Shown here one piece after another: positions 6,293-7,148 of a stretch of DNA of 7,148 nucleotides (position 1 is the first letter of the stretch; every line of letters begins with the position of its first letter). The position numbers were made by a program, and so were the translations under genes. Below the pieces are notes generated by a model. It had not been told where the DNA came from. It made no database searches and worked only from the letters and a program-made list of their open reading frames with translations. This DNA is from Ekhidna sp. (lineage in GTDB: Bacteria > Bacteroidota > Bacteroidia > Cytophagales > Cyclobacteriaceae), in the NCBI GenBank assembly GCA_028821635.1, contig JAPPDO010000235.1:1-7148 (forward strand), in the 5' to 3' direction.

Positions 6293-7148
6293 TGATGACA
6301 AAGTTTGTGCCTTCAATGGCCAATTCCGAATTGTTAAAGATGGTTTGTGCTTCTTCAAGTATTGAATCCAACTCCTTATACCTAGCTGAAAAATGACCGA
6401 GGATCAATTTTTTTACCTTGGAAAGCTTCGCAAGCTCGGCGGCTTGCAGGGCGGTGGAGTGATAAGTAGACACTGCACGATCTTTCATTTCATTCGTAAA
6501 GGTTGCTTCATGATACATTAAATCAACACCTCTAATAATTGTTGCTAGTTCCGGCTTAGCTTTAGAATCCGAGCAGTAGGCATAGCTGAGGGAGGGGCGG
6601 GGGTCATCAGTAAACGCTTTGTTCCGGTACTTGATGTCTCCGTTACTATCCAATACGTCCTTACCCTCTTGAAGAGCGATAATTTCTGATTTAGCTATTT
6701 TCAAGTCTTTTACCATTTCCTTTTTTATCCGTCTTTTTTTTGGTTTTTCTTTGAATAGGTATCCCGAACAGGGTACCCGGTGATTCATCGGAATAGTTAT
6801 AACCTGATAATTTGAATGATCATAGATGATGTCTGATGTGTCAGGCGTAAATTCTCGGAAATCAATATTGAATTTAAGGGAAGTTTCGGAATACCTAAAC
6901 TGAAGACTGATTATTTCCTTTAACCCGGGAGGCCCAACCAACAGCATATCCTTAGTTCTGCCGAAGAGGTGCATGGTTGATAAAAGGCCGATTAATCCAA
7001 AATAGTGGTCGCCATGAAGGTGAGAGATAAAGATATGATCAATGGCGGGCAGTTTTATCTTGTGCTTTTTTAAAAGAAGTTGTGTTCCTTCACCACAGTC
7101 TATCAAAAAATGATGATTTTGAATTTTTAATAGCTGCGAGGTATGATG
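6282..7148 (-). CDS. rnz: ribonuclease Z, N-terminus beyond right edge
   Basis: RNase Z is the cytoplasmic, zinc-dependent endonuclease that trims the 3' trailer of tRNA precursors. The visible 288 residues enter in frame at the window edge (HHTSQLLKIQ) and cover all but roughly the first 20 residues of a family member of about 305. Metallo-beta-lactamase motifs in order, numbered from the first visible residue: DCGEGTQ (17-23), SHLHGDH (42-48), PMNHRVPCSGYLF with His123, the bridging-Asp motif CSDS (Asp194), the family-specific YHEATF (212-217), HST (230-232) and LGHFSARY with His252. All seven expected metal ligands (His43, His45, Asp47, His48, His123, Asp194, His252) are present, so the enzyme should be active.

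The start codon lies outside the window; the TTG at 7106 encodes an internal Leu and is not the start. The gene leads an operon with the yhhQ-type transporter, whose ATG lies inside its last codons. Confidence 0.95.
   Translation of the reverse strand, partial: HHTSQLLKIQNHHFLIDCGEGTQLLLKKHKIKLPAIDHIFISHLHGDHYFGLIGLLSTMHLFGRTKDMLLVGPPGLKEIISLQFRYSETSLKFNIDFREFTPDTSDIIYDHSNYQVITIPMNHRVPCSGYLFKEKPKKRRIKKEMVKDLKIAKSEIIALQEGKDVLDSNGDIKYRNKAFTDDPRPSLSYAYCSDSKAKPELATIIRGVDLMYHEATFTNEMKDRAVSTYHSTALQAAELAKLSKVKKLILGHFSARYKELDSILEEAQTIFNNSELAIEGTNFVINEE

Overview
The window looks like a piece of a Bacteroidota chromosome, probably from the marine Cytophagia-like or Sphingobacteria-like groups, though no genus can be assigned. 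The signs are TAnnTTTG-type promoter elements (a perfect one at 2184-2191), A-rich leaders without good Shine-Dalgarno sequences, a short lipoprotein signal ending in Cys-Lys-Lys-Asp followed by a Gly-rich linker, BACON-like and GLUG modules in a surface protein, and AT-leaning housekeeping genes.

Layout from left to right. (1) 1-95, minus strand: the first 31 codons of aspartyl-tRNA synthetase (aspS), running off the left edge. (2) 345-2073, plus strand: a multi-membrane-pass glycosyltransferase of the GT39/ArnT/PMT_2 type with an unusual MORN-repeat tail. It is split by one frame change at an A8 run (1020-1027). (3) 2160-2191: a good Bacteroidota promoter followed by a leader of about 180 nt. 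(4) 2376-5347, plus strand: a long surface-lipoprotein gene with a lipobox, three He_PIG-like Ig modules, one BACON-like module, two tandem 'THWW...LHVG' modules and a GLUG array. It is broken by five frame changes and an in-frame TAG, so it is annotated as one pseudogene. (5) 5348-5515: an intergenic gap between converging genes, with a possible terminator for the lipoprotein unit. (6) 6292-5516, minus strand: a YhhQ/VUT-family queuosine-precursor transporter. (7) 7148-6282, minus strand: ribonuclease Z (rnz), lacking its N-terminus at the right edge. Its stop overlaps the transporter start by 11 nt, so the two form an operon.

Functionally, the flanks are tRNA housekeeping: charging of tRNA-Asp, tRNA 3'-end maturation, and uptake of the precursor for a wobble base found in tRNA-Asp among others. 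The interior is cell-envelope accessory material. By eye the lipoprotein pseudogene is clearly richer in GC than its neighbours, which suggests a different origin or a different mutational history.

I see no RNA gene, CRISPR array, insertion sequence or phage element, and no convincing undescribed multi-gene system. The most unusual items are the glycosyltransferase-MORN fusion with its A8 slip site, and the multiply broken modular lipoprotein, whose first two Ig modules are nearly identical in DNA yet carry different lesions.
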